NCBI RefSeq assembly: GCF_000003855.2
Contig: NW_003101674.1
Location: 1,399,270-1,463,269 of the forward strand
Source: Blastomyces gilchristii SLH14081
Lineage: Eukaryota > Ascomycota > Eurotiomycetes > Onygenales > Ajellomycetaceae
Direction of reading: 5' to 3'
DNA: 64,000 nt
The notes beneath the pieces are model-generated. The model was given only the letters and a program-made list of their open reading frames with translations. It was not told the origin of the DNA and ran no database searches. The position numbers were made by a program, and so were the translations under genes. Of this stretch, positions 25,313-37,668 are shown in pieces; positions within the stretch are counted from its first letter, which is position 1; each line of letters begins with the position of its first letter.

Positions 25313-25570
25313 TGTAAGAATAAGTGCTCACAGATAATTATTCAGATATTTACAGCTTGACATGATATATACTGTTATCTACTAGAAGTATTCACAGTAG
25401 AAAGATAAAATGTAGAGATTAAATATATAATAGTATTCAAGCTGAGTTATAAATAGTATTTGTGAACTTCAGTCTATATAGTTGTGTGTAGTCAAGAGGT
25501 GCTAACTCTATTAATTACATAAGAGATAGAAATAGAAGTAAAGAATCCGTGAGAAGCGGGATTTCTTACA
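25313..25570 (-). repeat. 5' LTR of LTR2 element
   Basis: This 258-bp partner of 18309-18566 keeps CpGs at its outer (right) end (AATCCGTGAGAAGCGGG at about 25544-25561). Its inner end has lost them. Confidence 0.93.
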
Positions 25571-25661
25571 GCTATCTGAACTGACTTTTAAGTCTCTGAG
25601 ATCATATCTGAAGAAGCTGCTGATCAATGTTAATAAGAAATATGTATTAACAGTAACTGAT
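25571..25661 (+). mobile_element. LTR1 copy C, internal continuation
   Basis: This short piece continues 17139-18308 after LTR2. It matches the reverse complement of about 14170-14270 in copy B (GCTATCTGAA, TTAATAAGAAATATGTAT). It breaks off abruptly into the MITE fragment. Confidence 0.82.
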
Positions 25662-25851
25662 TCAATTTAAATTAAGAAGTGGAAATCATGGTCTCATTTG
25701 AAAAATGTGACAAGAGTAGACAGTAAGTTTCACTGAGACAGTATGAAACTACTATCAAATGTTAAAACCGTGTAATGAGATCAGTCAAATTGATAATGAG
25801 ACTATTAAAAAATCTGATCCTGGTCTCAGACACGGTCACACGGTCAGTCTA
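25662..25851 (+). mobile_element. hAT-type MITE, copy 5 (right part only)
   Basis: Only the last 190 bp or so of the MITE is present, from the ATTTAAATT.AGAAG segment to CACGGTCACACGGTCAGTCTA at 25851. The left 315 bp are missing together with the neighbouring LTR1 sequence. This points to one deletion that took the MITE left part and the middle of LTR1 copy C. Confidence 0.88.
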
Positions 25852-25853
25852 AA

Positions 25854-26386
25854 TGTAATGTGACGGAATCAAAGCGGTGGCTAGTCAGCGGCGTCACATA
25901 GAGGTAGTTGTTGAGAAGTCGTATGAGTAAGCTTGACTATCTTGCTTGAATAGCAAGCTTGTAGGCTACAGAGTTATTGCAAGGATATCACAGATATGAT
26001 ACTTAGTATACTAAGAAGATTGTATGAGAAATGTGATAACTCTTGCATATATTTCAGTAGAAGAAAAAACAAATTACTGACTTCTTTGATGAGAAGTCAG
26101 TATCTAGCTATTCTATATAGATAATGAGTGAATACTCTTCTTCTATTTCATAAGTAAGAATAGCTGAAGTAATACCTCAGCAGTGTCTTATTATCAAGAA
26201 AGAGTAATCTGCTAACCTTGTATAGAAGTGACATTCTTATATTTATTAATTGAATCTTTATATAATATATCTGAATGATGTCATAGAGTGATTGAAAACT
26301 GGTTCAGATGAGATGAAATCATTCATATAAAAGCAATAAGTCATGTGAAACTACAATAAGGTCTTAGCATAGTCAGAAGTATGACA
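25854..26386 (-). repeat. 3' LTR of LTR3 element
   Basis: This 533-bp LTR is nearly unmutated over its outer 100 bp or so (GACGGAATCAAAGCGGTGG, CAGCGGCGTCAC), while the remainder has lost CpGs. Confidence 0.92.
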
Positions 26387-29300
26387 ATACTCTTCTCTTT
26401 AAGAACATTGTTTTAATACTCTCAAGATTACTGAATTAGAAGTTATCTTTGTTCTATAGTAACAGTTATCAATCAATTGCCAGTGCATATACTGTATATG
26501 ATACAAAGAAATAGATGAGTTTTTCTGCTAACTGTATAGATCTTCTTTTCTCATCTCTGTTCAAAACAACTGCATGATAAGTGAGTTTCTTATATATTAA
26601 TTTAAAATGTGAAAAATGTAGTTAATAAGTGACTTACAGATCTTCTATTATATTTCATTCTATATATAAAATTCTCTACAAAAGTGATGTATTTTAGAGA
26701 CAAAGCTAACAGTAGTGACAGGATTTTTTAAAAAGATCTCTTTCTTTATGAAACATTTTTCTTCCTTCTCTTCATCTGCAATAGTGAGTGTATGAAAGCA
26801 TTGTTCTTGAGAGATAATAAGGGACTTATTCTGATGTTTTCTAGTGAATAATAAACATTTTCATGATACAGCTGTGATCTCTGTAACTGCTAAGAAAGCT
26901 CAGTTAAAGGTGAAAACAGTGATGTCAATGAGCTGCAGAAGCACTGCTTTTATTATCACATCTTCTTCTTCTTCTACATCTCTTGCAGCTGTGGTGGTAG
27001 TAGTCATATCTTGCAGTGAGATGTTATTTCTTCTGCTAATCAGTTTATCTATGTTCAGTTCTTTCTCTGTCTCTCTCACTGCTGTTGTGATGCTGTTCTC
27101 TCTCTCAGTCAACACAGTAGTATATGACCCTGTGTGATCATTCAGAGAGAATCTCAGAGAGAGCTTGATTTTAAGAATAGCAGCTCTGAGAAGCTCAATC
27201 TGTAGTTTCTCTTCTATAGTACATCTGAGCCCTGCTTAAGATACTGCTGAGTTAAGTTCACAGAGTTCTGCAGTTTCTTTGTCTTCTCTCTGTGAGAAGA
27301 CTTCAGTGCAGTCTCTGATCAGTATCATCACATATTTACACTGCACTAAGTAGCTGAAGAAGAGAAAGATCTTGTATATTCATCTCTTCTTTCACTCTTA
27401 TTATTTTCATTATATCTGTAACAACAACTTCTATCTCTCTGTAAGTATTATCTCATAGAAAGATGTTATGTTAACTCTGATAAGAAGCTCAGATGCTCAA
27501 GCAGTACAGAGTAAGAGTCTCAGAGCTTCAAGTATTAATGAATTCTGTCAAGACTGAGAAGATTTCTCTTACTTATCTGTAAAAGAAGATGAAAGCATGA
27601 GTCTCTGAGATGAAAAAACACCTCAGAATAACTGACTCTAAGAAGAAATCAGTCAGTATCATTATTAAAAGTATCACAGAGATTAATTACTGATTAGAGA
27701 GAATCTCACTTCAGTTAAAGTAGATAACTAAGATACTTTATAAGTTAATAAGTTAATACTTTCAGTATCTCTTATACTCTTCTGCAGCATGCTTCTCTGC
27801 AGTACTACAGTACTAACTTCTCAGCAGATAAAGATATCAGTGTCAGAGACTTCAATAGTCAAGAATGAGTTTAGTGAGAGTGTGATTATTAATGAGTAGA
27901 CTCTGATCTCTCTTTTTACTTTTTCAGTGAGCTGCAGCTCTATTAGAATAGCAGTGATCTGTGAGTTGATAATATTAATCTTTATTGATTTTAAATATTT
28001 CTTTCTTTTCTTATTAATTACTTCAGGAATTTTACACTTGTATAGTCTTATTAAACTTCTAAAAAATCCTTTGAAAGAAAATAGAAGAAGAGTGTTACAG
28101 AGTTTATAAGATACTGACTTATTACTATGAGATTATCTCTAAAAAAATCCTTTGAGAAAAAATAAGAAGTCTTAAGCAGTATTTCTTATTCAATATCTCT
28201 GATGTGTAACAGAATAATCTCTACTAGTTATTTTATAGCTTACAATCTCTTTCTCAGTATTCTTCAAATACTTAAGCAGTTCTCATAAATCTTCTGATAA
28301 TGAATAATCTTCTTATTTAACAAGATATTGAAGCTTGCTATAATATATTCACTTATTTAATATTTTCTTTATAGAATATTCAGTATCACTCTTAATCTTA
28401 ATATTATCTGATCAAGATGACTCTGTCTCAGAGTGTTACTTATAGAGCTTTAAATAGAAAATGTGAAAAATAGAATGAATTGATTTCAATTCTGAGAATA
28501 ATTTTAACTTATATATCTGCTTACTTATCACTCTTGTTATTAGAAAAGATTCTAGTCACTACTTACTGAGCTTCTTATACAGTCTTATTATCTTAATATT
28601 CTTTGCTGAAAGTAGTACTTAATTCTCTATCAAGAACTTCATTGAAAGATGTTTTCAATTATAGTATTCTGTCTACTGCTTCTAAGCATAGTAAATGCTT
28701 TTCACTGTCTTCTCATGAATTTTATTCAAAAGTTTCAATCTCACTTTTACTTCTAGTACTGAGAGATACTCTGTTCTCTGTATCTATTCAATATTCTGAC
28801 TGTCTATTCTCTTCTTTAAAATGTTATCTGTGATGTCACTGAGTAATGAAAAATTATATTTATAATAAGTATAGAAAGAAGATACTTTTAAGATTGCATT
28901 CTTTACATTATTATATATAAATTCAGTGATTAGAAGATGTTTAAGTCAATTATTCTGATAATATAAATAGAATACTTGAAGATACTGTTCTAATATCTGA
29001 TTCTGATATTCAGTCTGATCATCTGTCTGCAGATGAAATACAGTACTGAGAAGACATCTTATTATAAGATAATAGTAAAAGACTGATCAGTATTTACTAA
29101 TGAAGAGAAATTCTTAATCTATTATTAATAACTTCAGAGCACTGTGATTATAAATAATGATATTTAAAAATAGATCAGTTAATTCAGAGGCTTTAATCTT
29201 TTTATAAATAGAGATATATTTTATCATCTTTATGAAACAGTTAATAATGACTAAAATTGAGTCATATTCTTTGACACTTGTCAACTTCAGCAGGTCAACT

Positions 29301-30879
29301 ATGAAATCTATTAATAAATTCTATCATGAGCTCTTTAGAACAGACAGTGATATTAACTCACTGTATTACTTATATCACAGAATCTTTATTCTTTAATAGA
29401 TATTATAAGTCTTAATATACTCTTTAACATCTGTTCAGAGCTTGTCTTAAATATATTTATATTTTAGAAGCTTCTCAGTCTTCTCTAATTCAAAGTGCTC
29501 TGTATGAGAATTATTATAATGAATTTTCAATAACTTCTGACACACTGCTCTACTACAAGAGACAAAGACTGAATTATTCAGCAGTAGAAGTTCACATTCT
29601 TCTAGTTATCAGTAACTTGATTTCTTAGCAGTATTATCTTACTCAGAGTCTGTCTCTTTCAAGTTCAAACTGAATTCTTTCTTCTTCAACTTCTGAATTC
29701 AAGCTGCAGTAGAGATATCTCTCTTCTGTAATTTATCAATAAATTTTAAAAGTAGTCATATTGAAAGATTGTAGATTATTTCATTCTTTATTAATTTAAT
29801 AATAGTAGAATATAATATAAGAAGCTTATAATCTTCAGTGTCAGTTCTCTGCAAGAATTCAGGTTTTCTTTCATCTTCTATACTGAGTCACACAGCTGCC
29901 TTATCAGCACTGTTTTCAAGCTTTAGAGAATTATAACTCTCTACAGCTAGCTTCTTCTGCAGTGATGACAGAGATTCTTTTATAGAATTCTTTTTCTCAT
30001 TAATAATATTATAATCAGGTTATCTAGATAGTATATCAGTAAAATTAAGTCAATCTGAACAGTATCAGGTATAGAAATCATACTTTAAAAGCAGCTTCAC
30101 TTCTCTGGCTTGATATTCTATCAAGCTCTTTATTGTTAAGAAGTAATACAGATTTTCATAATCAGTGAGAACTTACACTGAGTACTTACTATTCTAAAGA
30201 TAATGTTATCAGATCTTAAAGAATTCAATAATTACTAATATCTTCTAATTATAAGTATCATATCTTCTCTATATAAGTAATAACTTCTTGAAGAAGAAGA
30301 TCATCAATCTTTATTCACAGTATCTTATAAACTCTGTGAAAAAGTCTTCTCTTATAAACATTTTATTATCTATATTCTCAGAGATAATTATTCTCTGATT
30401 CTTTCAACATTGAAAGATCTCTGATATCAACTGTGAAAAGATTTCACAGATCTCATTCTTAAATGTATCAGTCTTACACTGATTGAATAAATCAGAATTA
30501 AAGTGATTCAGTATTATAATATCTGTAAAAGCTTGTTTCAATTCTATAAATATCTACACAGTATCTTAAGTAAGAATAAATAGTCTTATTTTTCTATCTT
30601 TTACAGTTCTCTTTAATATATCTGTAAGAGGGGCAGTAATTTATAAATATGTATAGATAAATCATCTATAGAAATTCATAAATTCTAGAAATATCTGTAT
30701 CTTATGATATGTTCACAGTGCTGATCAGTTCTCAATGATGAAGACTCAGCTTCTGTTCATTGAAATATCAGTCATCTCAATAATATAATCTAAGAAATCA
30801 ATCTTCTGTATATAGAACAAGCATTCTTCAGTGTTTATATAGAGTTAATACTGTCTTAAGCAACTTAATACTTCTCAAA

Positions 30880-31300
30880 CATGAGTATTATATTCTTTCT
30901 TCATTTTTAAGAAGATTAGAATGTTATTCAAGTATACTATGCAGAAGATGTTGACAAGGTCTCACAGTATCTCATTTATATAGATCTGAAAGATGGCTGA
31001 AGTGTTACAAAGATTAAAAGATAAAACAAGATATTTAAAATTACTATATTTGATATGAAAAGCTGTTTTTTAAACATCATCTTTATTAACTCTGATTCTA
31101 TAATAGATATTCTGTATATCAATCTTTAAGAACATCTTTGCTCTAGATAATCAATCAATTATCTCATCAATTAATAGTAATGAATAGTAATTCTTAATTA
31201 TCATCTTATTGAGATCTCTGTAGTCTATGCATAGATGTAGTCTACTATTCTTCTTAGACACAAAGAGTATAGATATCTCTGTCAGACTCTTTGATAAGTG
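30880..31300 (-). pseudogene. Gypsy reverse transcriptase remnant (LTR3)
   Basis: The minus strand reads VYLNNILIF near 30914-30945, a YLDD motif with Asp-to-Asn change. Degraded RT-like sequence continues upstream on the minus strand to about 31300. Boundaries are approximate. Confidence 0.7.
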
Positions 31301-32149
31301 TATTCAGTTCTTTGATTGCACTTTCTCAAGATATTTATACAGAATATTTAATTTCTTTATAGACAAGTTGTAAAGAGATCTGTATAGCATTATTACATTA
31401 TCTTCAAGATAAATCTTATATTATATCTTGATATCAGAAAACTTCACTGCTTTCTTTTCTAAAAAGACATTCTTATAATCTGTAAAGAGATGTTATATAT
31501 ATTTATCTTTAATAACAGATACTGCTGCTAATCTTACAGTAAGAGTGATGACTTCTTTATCTATTCTCAAGTCTCAGTCATCAACTACACAGTATATTAA
31601 CTCTATCTTTTTCTTAAGATTCTTTCAATAAAACTCTTCAGATTTCTCTATTACTGTCTCTTTATTAGTAAGACAGTATTATCACATCTGAGTGACTCAG
31701 TTAATAAGAGAATTGTTTTCTCTTAATTATAGAAGATCTAGAATGACATTCTCATCTATAATATTAATAGTGTGAAGAAGCAGACTACTCTTCTTAAAGA
31801 TTTCTTCTGAGTCTGTGATTACACACTTCACTTAAATTATGTTAAAACAGTGATATTTCATTTCATCAGTAAATTTCATATAATCTGATAGATCTATCTT
31901 CTTTCAACTCTTTATTAAAGAAATGAAGTAGAATATGAAGTTAGTATCTATCTCAGAGTTAAGTAAATATCTCACTAATACCTTCTTAGTCAGAGTATAT
32001 ATTATGATTATAATATAAACTCAGAGATATGAGAATTATTAATTCTTAATTTCTTTCTCTTCTTTATCTTTCACAGATACATTTGTCAGAAGAGAAATCA
32101 ACTTTAAGAAGATATCTTCTCAGTTTCTTCTCTTCTTCAACTTCTTATA

Positions 32150-32210
32150 ATCACTAGTATAGTGATTATCAGCTTCACAGTTAAAACAGAGATCTTTATT
32201 AAATCTTTTT
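32150..32210 (-). pseudogene. Gag zinc knuckle remnant (LTR3)
   Basis: On the minus strand, LCFNCEADNHYT matches the CX2CX4H core of the retroelement nucleocapsid zinc knuckle, which binds RNA. The final Cys is not clear. Confidence 0.65.
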
Positions 32211-33126
32211 TAACATTTCTTCACAGTGAGTAAAGAATCAGAATACTTGAAATTCTTCTTTACTTTCTTCACACTGAAGCTATCATAGCACATTTAGATC
32301 TCATTATTGATTACTTAGAAGAGATTTTATTAGTCTTTTTCTCAGAGAATTGATTATGCAAATAAATTCAGAAAGTCAGATTGACAAGCTCAGTGTAATT
32401 AATTAATAAACTCTGATACTATAATATCATTATTCATATCTTATAAGTCAGCTTTATAAGATAAAGCTGTGTTTTTAATTGATTCAAATTATTAGTTAAT
32501 TTCTCTCAATATTCTTTAAATCTTATATTGAAATTAGAAGAATTCTCATTATCTTATTAATATAATAAGTTAAATCACTATACTACTATAAAGCTGTAAT
32601 TACAGTGATTCTTAATTTAATTCAGTAAAAAGTTCTTGAATTCTTTCTAAGTTATTATAGTATTAGTATACTCAAGCTCTCTCTTCTTAATAACTCAAGT
32701 AGTCACAGAGATGTCTTCAAGAAGGTTGACAGTATATATTACTTATATCTTATAAGTATTATACTGACTCAGATTAAGATGAAATTTTCATTCAAGAGTA
32801 CAGATAAAGCTGTGAAATTCAGATAATATATTTCTCTTATATCTCAGAGAATCTCTGATCTTAATCTCTCTATCTTTATAATAGATGTAGATGTGTAGAG
32901 GCTGCAGCAGTGATAAAGCAGTTGAAGAGCTTATACTAAAATATACAGCAGATTCAGAAATCTCAGATTTCTACTGAGATGAAGATGTACACACTTTAGA
33001 GAATAATATGAAGTTTTTCTCAGAGAATGAGATCAGATTAGTCTTAGCACAGATGTATAAGATTATATTAATCTATTAATAGAGCTTAACTGATTTAAAC
33101 TTATAATCAGATCAAGTGATTCAAAT

Positions 33127-33659
33127 TGTAATATAACAGAACTGAAGTGATAACTAGTTAACAGTATTATATAGAGATAGTTATTAAGAAGCTGTATAAG
33201 TGAGCTTGACTATCTTACTTAAATAGTGAGCTTATAGACTACAGAGTTATTATAAGAATATCACAGATATGATACTTAGTATACTAAGAAGATTGTATAA
33301 GAAACACAGTAACTCTTGTATATATTTCAGTAGAAGAAAAAACAAATCACTGACTTCTTTAATAAGAAGTCAGTATCTAGCTATTTTATATAGACAATGA
33401 GCAGATACTCTTCTCTCATTTCATGAGTGAGAATAGCTGAAGTGATATCTCAGTGATATCTCACTATTAAGAAAGAGTAATCTGCTAATCTTATATAGAA
33501 GCAGAGTTCTCATATTTATCAATCAAATCTTTATATGATATATCTGAATGATGTTATAGAGTGATTGAAAACCAGTTCAGATGAAATGAAATCATCCGCA
33601 TGAAAGCAATGAGCTGTGTGAAACCGCAACAGGGCCTAGACACGGCCGGAAGCGTGACA
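33127..33659 (-). repeat. 5' LTR of LTR3 element
   Basis: This 533-bp LTR is the mirror of the other one in preservation: its outer (right) 70 bp or so keep CpGs (ATCCGCATG, AACCGCAAC, GACACGGCCGGAAGCGTGAC), while its inner end is mutated. Confidence 0.92.
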
Positions 33660-35536
33660 AAGAATGAGACTCTAAACTCTACAGTGTCTTTAAATTTAAG
33701 ATAGTTACAGATTATAAGAATTTTAAATATTTCATAATTATCTATAAGTTTACTGAATAACAGATATGATGATCTGAGCTATTAAGCTGTTTTCATTTCA
33801 TAATACACTACTGTCTCAGCAGTTAGAAATTGATAATGAATGCTCTCTTATAATAGAAGTAAGATATATCTTTTAATATAATAAATATTCACTGAATAAA
33901 CTGAGAGTACTGACTCTTGAATCTGAAAATACTAGTTAATTACAATAAAATAACTCATGATACTATATATACTTTCTCAATTAGAACACTCTCTCTCTAA
34001 ACTGTTATTAATATTCTGACTTCTTTCAAATCTACACTAAATGAATTGTGATATATAATAGCTCAGAATAATAAACTTCTTCAAACACTTACTAAAATAA
34101 TATGTTAAGAAGTATTTCAATTCTCTTCAGAACTATATATAAGAACTGACATCTCAGAATGCTTAATTAATGATAATAACACTTTGCAATTCTGTGAATA
34201 ATGCTGAGTCTCTCAATCTGAACTCTTATACATCAGAATAATGTAAGAGATGTATAATTTATATATAATCAGTCATTCAGATTATAAGTAACTATATTAA
34301 ATAATCTCTTAAGAGTTCTATTAATCTGAGATATTAAACAGTATCAGATTCTTTGTCTGAAACTACAACTATTATTTCTCTATCATCTTATAAAAAGATT
34401 GTAGAAAAGATCTACTAAAACTGCTTAATATTCTTAATAGAATCTGATAAAATGTACTAATTAACTTTACTATTAATCTTCTTAAGAGTAAGAGTTATAG
34501 AAATATTCTGATTATTATTGACTGATTAAGTAAAGATATAATATTGAAATCTTGTAATAAAATGAATACTGAACAGATCACTGAAGCTTTCTTACAAAGC
34601 TTATTCTATTAGATATATAACTTGATAAAATCTATAGTATCTGACTGAGATTATCAATTTATAAACACTTTCTGAATAAGAATCTGTCAAGTTCTCAAGA
34701 TTATATACTGTTTATTAACTACTTATCACTCTGAGACTGATAATGCATCAGAATAAATAATTCAGACTATAAAAAACTATCTTTATAAGTTCTGTAATTA
34801 TTTATAAGATGATTAATATAATCTTCTTCTATATATAGAGATTGCTATTAATGATTAAGATGCTGTTTCAACAGATATAAGCTCATTCTTTCTTATACAT
34901 AGTTATTATATAAAGATATTGAATTTTCTAGTGATTATACAGTTTACACTGAATTTCTGTAGTCTAATTCAGATCACTGATAATATAGTAATAAAGCTTT
35001 AAAATGTCTGTGACTGAGCAGAGATCTTTATAGCAAGTGTTAAATAAGATTAAGAGAATTAAATTAATATTTATCAAGGTCTTTCTGAGTAATATAAGAT
35101 AGAAGATCTAATGTAATTACATCTTAAAAATATACAGATTATACATTCATCTCATACACTGAACTATTATCATGTTAAATTCAAAGTGATAGAAGTTCTA
35201 AGCAGTTACAACTACTATCTTAACATCTCATCAGAGATTTATAATGTCTTTTATACAAGCTTACTTCACTATACTATTACTGACTTATTCTCTTCTCAAC
35301 TGACTTTCAACTGACAGCTGTCAAAGATCATAGAAGAAGACAATGAACTTGAATAAAAGATTGAAGATATTCTCAATGAAAGGTCTCATAGCTGCAGCTG
35401 ATAATATCTTATAAAATAAGTCAGTTACAATTATGTGATTTGAACTCTGAGCTCTATATTATCTGAAACAGCAGCTCTCAACTGATGAGAACTACACACT
35501 TACAACTCTATCTCACTTCTGAAAAGAGAGAACTAA
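33660..35536 (+). pseudogene. LTR1 copy C pol remnant (RNase H, integrase, chromodomain)
   Basis: This aligns with about 2323-4180 of copy A: RNase H (near 33700-33740), the integrase region (34240-34900) and the chromodomain tail (35330-35460). A purine-rich AAAAGAGAGAA lies just before the 3' LTR. It is more mutated than copy A and has many stops. Confidence 0.82.
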
Positions 35537-35872
35537 TATAGTAGACTACACTTAATTGATAGATTATTTCATTACACTTCATAGATTTTTACTGAAAGCT
35601 CTGATTCTTAGTCACTGATTTATTTCATTACATCTTATAGATTTCTGATGAAAGCTCTGATTCTCAGCTGCTAATTCTCAGTTGAGAAACTTATAGAGTT
35701 TCTATTCTTTCACTCTGAAGCTTTATCTTATATGCATATAAATATTCACTTCAATTATTAATTCTCATACTATCTCTTTTATTTTCCTTCTCTAATGTTT
35801 TTTACTTTTGTTATATAAGACCTATATCTTAATGCTGATCTATTCAGTGTAGATCTCTTACATGAATAAATA
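35537..35872 (+). repeat. 3' LTR of LTR1 copy C
   Basis: This 336-bp LTR starts TATAGTAGACTAC and ends TCTCTTACA, and carries the same 57-bp duplication as its 5' partner. Confidence 0.88.
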
Positions 35873-37018
35873 AATAAGAACTGAAATAGAGTTTATCTAT
35901 ACTATAAAGAGATTTTTTTAATAGCTATTTAATACTGTATAAAAGAAGATAGTTATATCTTTAAATATTATATTTATATTTACTACTACTAATTTATATT
36001 TATTCAATTTAGAATGAGTTCTTAAAAAGCTTATAATACAGTCTTACACTCTCTTAGATATATAATATCAATTAAGAATCTCTACTTCTATTATTAATAT
36101 ATAAAAATTAATAAAGTAAGTTAAATAATAGTAATATTAAATATCTAGTAGTCTTAACTAAGTAATTTATATAAGAAAAAATCTTACTTCTAATAAAGAG
36201 ATTTCTCTAATAGAGAATAGACAGCTATAATAAGCTCTTCATTAAAAGAGAAGATATTATAAGTAAAATAGAGTAATAAAATTACTAGATTTTTCAAATT
36301 TATTATTAATATAGTTCTTTTCATCAGTAGAGATATAGATTATATATAAGAAAATAATAACTTTTAAAGCTGTTAAAAAGAATAAGTAAACTTGTAAGAA
36401 AAATACTAAGTTATAATATATTATTCTTAAGAAATAGAAGAAGATAAATATTATAAAGAAGAGAATGAAGTAAGAGATAGCTTATTAAATAATAAAGTAG
36501 TAAAAAGATATAAATAAGACTGTAAGAGCTGCTTAATAACAGATTAAAAAGAAGCTTAGAGATATAAAAAAGACTTAAGAGTAAAAAGAGAAGAAAGAAT
36601 AAACTACTGTATAACAGTAATCACAGTTAAATAAGAAAAAGATTAAAGAATTTAAAAATTATCTTTCTAATCAGAAAAGTAGATTCTTGATTTTATAAAA
36701 AGTGACTAAATTGCATTTTCAGAGCTCTGTCAGAGTACTCATAGATTCACTATCAGAGAAATCTGATAATATTATAATCTCTACTAATTTAATAACTAGT
36801 TACTCACTAAATCTGTCTTCATTTAAAATTTCATATTCTAGATAAGTTATTAAGTCAAATAAATATTTACAGAATTAGCTGTATATTTTTATATGTAGTT
36901 CTCTCTATATATTTTCATCATATAATATATCACCTTAAAATCTAATTGCATTGTTGAGATATCATTGAAAATATTTCATCATAGTGATGATGAAATGACA
37001 GGCATTGAGTAAACAAGT
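35873..37018 (+). mobile_element. pogo-2, piece 4 (3' end)
   Basis: This aligns with about 9766-10922 of pogo-1: the Lys-rich C-terminal part of the transposase and the inner part of the right TIR (GACAGGCATTGAGT at about 36997-37010, a mutated GCGGGCGTTGAGTG). The outermost 25 bp or so of the TIR are not recognisable. Normal-composition DNA starts directly after it, so this piece forms the left border of the gene island. Confidence 0.87.
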
Positions 37019-37668
37019 TTTCTTTATTTTTGCCCTCCTTAGACACAAGCTTATTTATTATCTACCCAAGTGCTAAACCTGATATTACCAAAATCTCACG
37101 CCCTGAGAGAATAACAAGAGAATAACACAAAAGGAACAGGAGAAATACATGTTAGTTAATAAGCATAGGCTCTAGGTACCTCCTATATATATTAAAATAT
37201 GACTAAGGTGGTGAACAGTGAAGACTACCAGAGTCAGATCCAGGTTGAGAATCGAAAATGCTCAATGAGGAAACAAAGTTATAAAACGTAAACAATAAAC
37301 TCCTGCAAAGGCGGTCGGTGTATGTGTCGATCTCGATAGGTAGGGTGGGCGAAGAAAGGGAAGTCAGGACTCCTTTGCAGGAAGAGGGGAAATTAAAAGA
37401 AAAGGGCGCAAGGAAAGAAAAGGTCTGCTTTTCCCATCGCGTTATTTTCTGTCTTTTTATTTTTAGACTTCTCTTCCTTCGCCCGGGCCTATTTCGTCCT
37501 CCTTAACTCCATTGCTATCTACGTCGCCTGCTACAAGACAACGATCTGATGAGGGTATAAATATGATACGACGATTATATGCATGCATATGAATATACGT
37601 AGATGGCCCGGGTATGTATATACCCATTGCGTGCACCAGGGCAAAAGCATGAGTAAGCTAGACTATTT
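37019..37668. other. Island border, downstream region of LAA2-like gene
   Basis: This unique sequence of normal base composition lies between the pogo-2 end and the LAA2-like stop codon. No gene was recognised. It probably includes the 3' UTR of the minus-strand gene. Short open frames here lack recognisable features. Confidence 0.5.

Larger units (their letters stand above)
18309..25570 (-). mobile_element. Full-length Gypsy element LTR2
   Basis: This 7262-bp LTR retrotransposon has 258-bp LTRs at both ends and a perfect 5-bp TSD GCTAT (18304-18308, 25571-25575). It reads on the minus strand: RT carries IYLNNMIMYF near 23020-23056, and a purine-rich tract (on the minus strand AGAGAGAGAGAAGTA) precedes the 3' LTR at 18567-18582. 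The interior of about 6.7 kb has no long ORF because of dense stops. It is inserted in the gag region of LTR1 copy C and is therefore younger than it. A second copy ends at position 614. Confidence 0.92.
25854..33659 (-). mobile_element. Full-length Gypsy element LTR3
   Basis: This 7806-bp LTR retrotransposon has 533-bp LTRs at 25854-26386 and 33127-33659, both TG...CA. The minus strand encodes a gag zinc knuckle (CFNCEADNHY near 32165-32195) and RT with VYLNNILIF (about 30914-30945). A purine-rich tract (AAAGAGAAGAGTAT on the minus strand) lies beside the 3' LTR at 26387-26402. The interior is riddled with stops. No convincing 5-bp TSD is visible: left CTAAA, right AAGAA. Confidence 0.9.
16813..35872 (+). 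mobile_element. Gypsy chromovirus LTR1, copy C, with nested inserts
   Basis: This plus-strand LTR1 element is flanked by a perfect 5-bp TSD TGAAT (16808-16812, 35873-35877). LTRs are 16813-17138 and 35537-35872. Its own sequence survives as 17139-18308 and 25571 to about 25661 (gag side) and 33660-35536 (RNase H to chromodomain). Nested within it are the LTR2 element, a MITE fragment and the LTR3 element. The protease-to-RT section expected between about 25661 and 33660 is absent, so a deletion happened in addition to the insertions. Confidence 0.88.

Noticed and set aside
26844..27137. 97-codon plus-strand open frame rich in Ser, Val and Leu
   Set aside because: It lies in the minus-coded interior of LTR3, is low-complexity (TCT/CTG runs) and has no domain. 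It is probably a chance frame in RIP-altered DNA.
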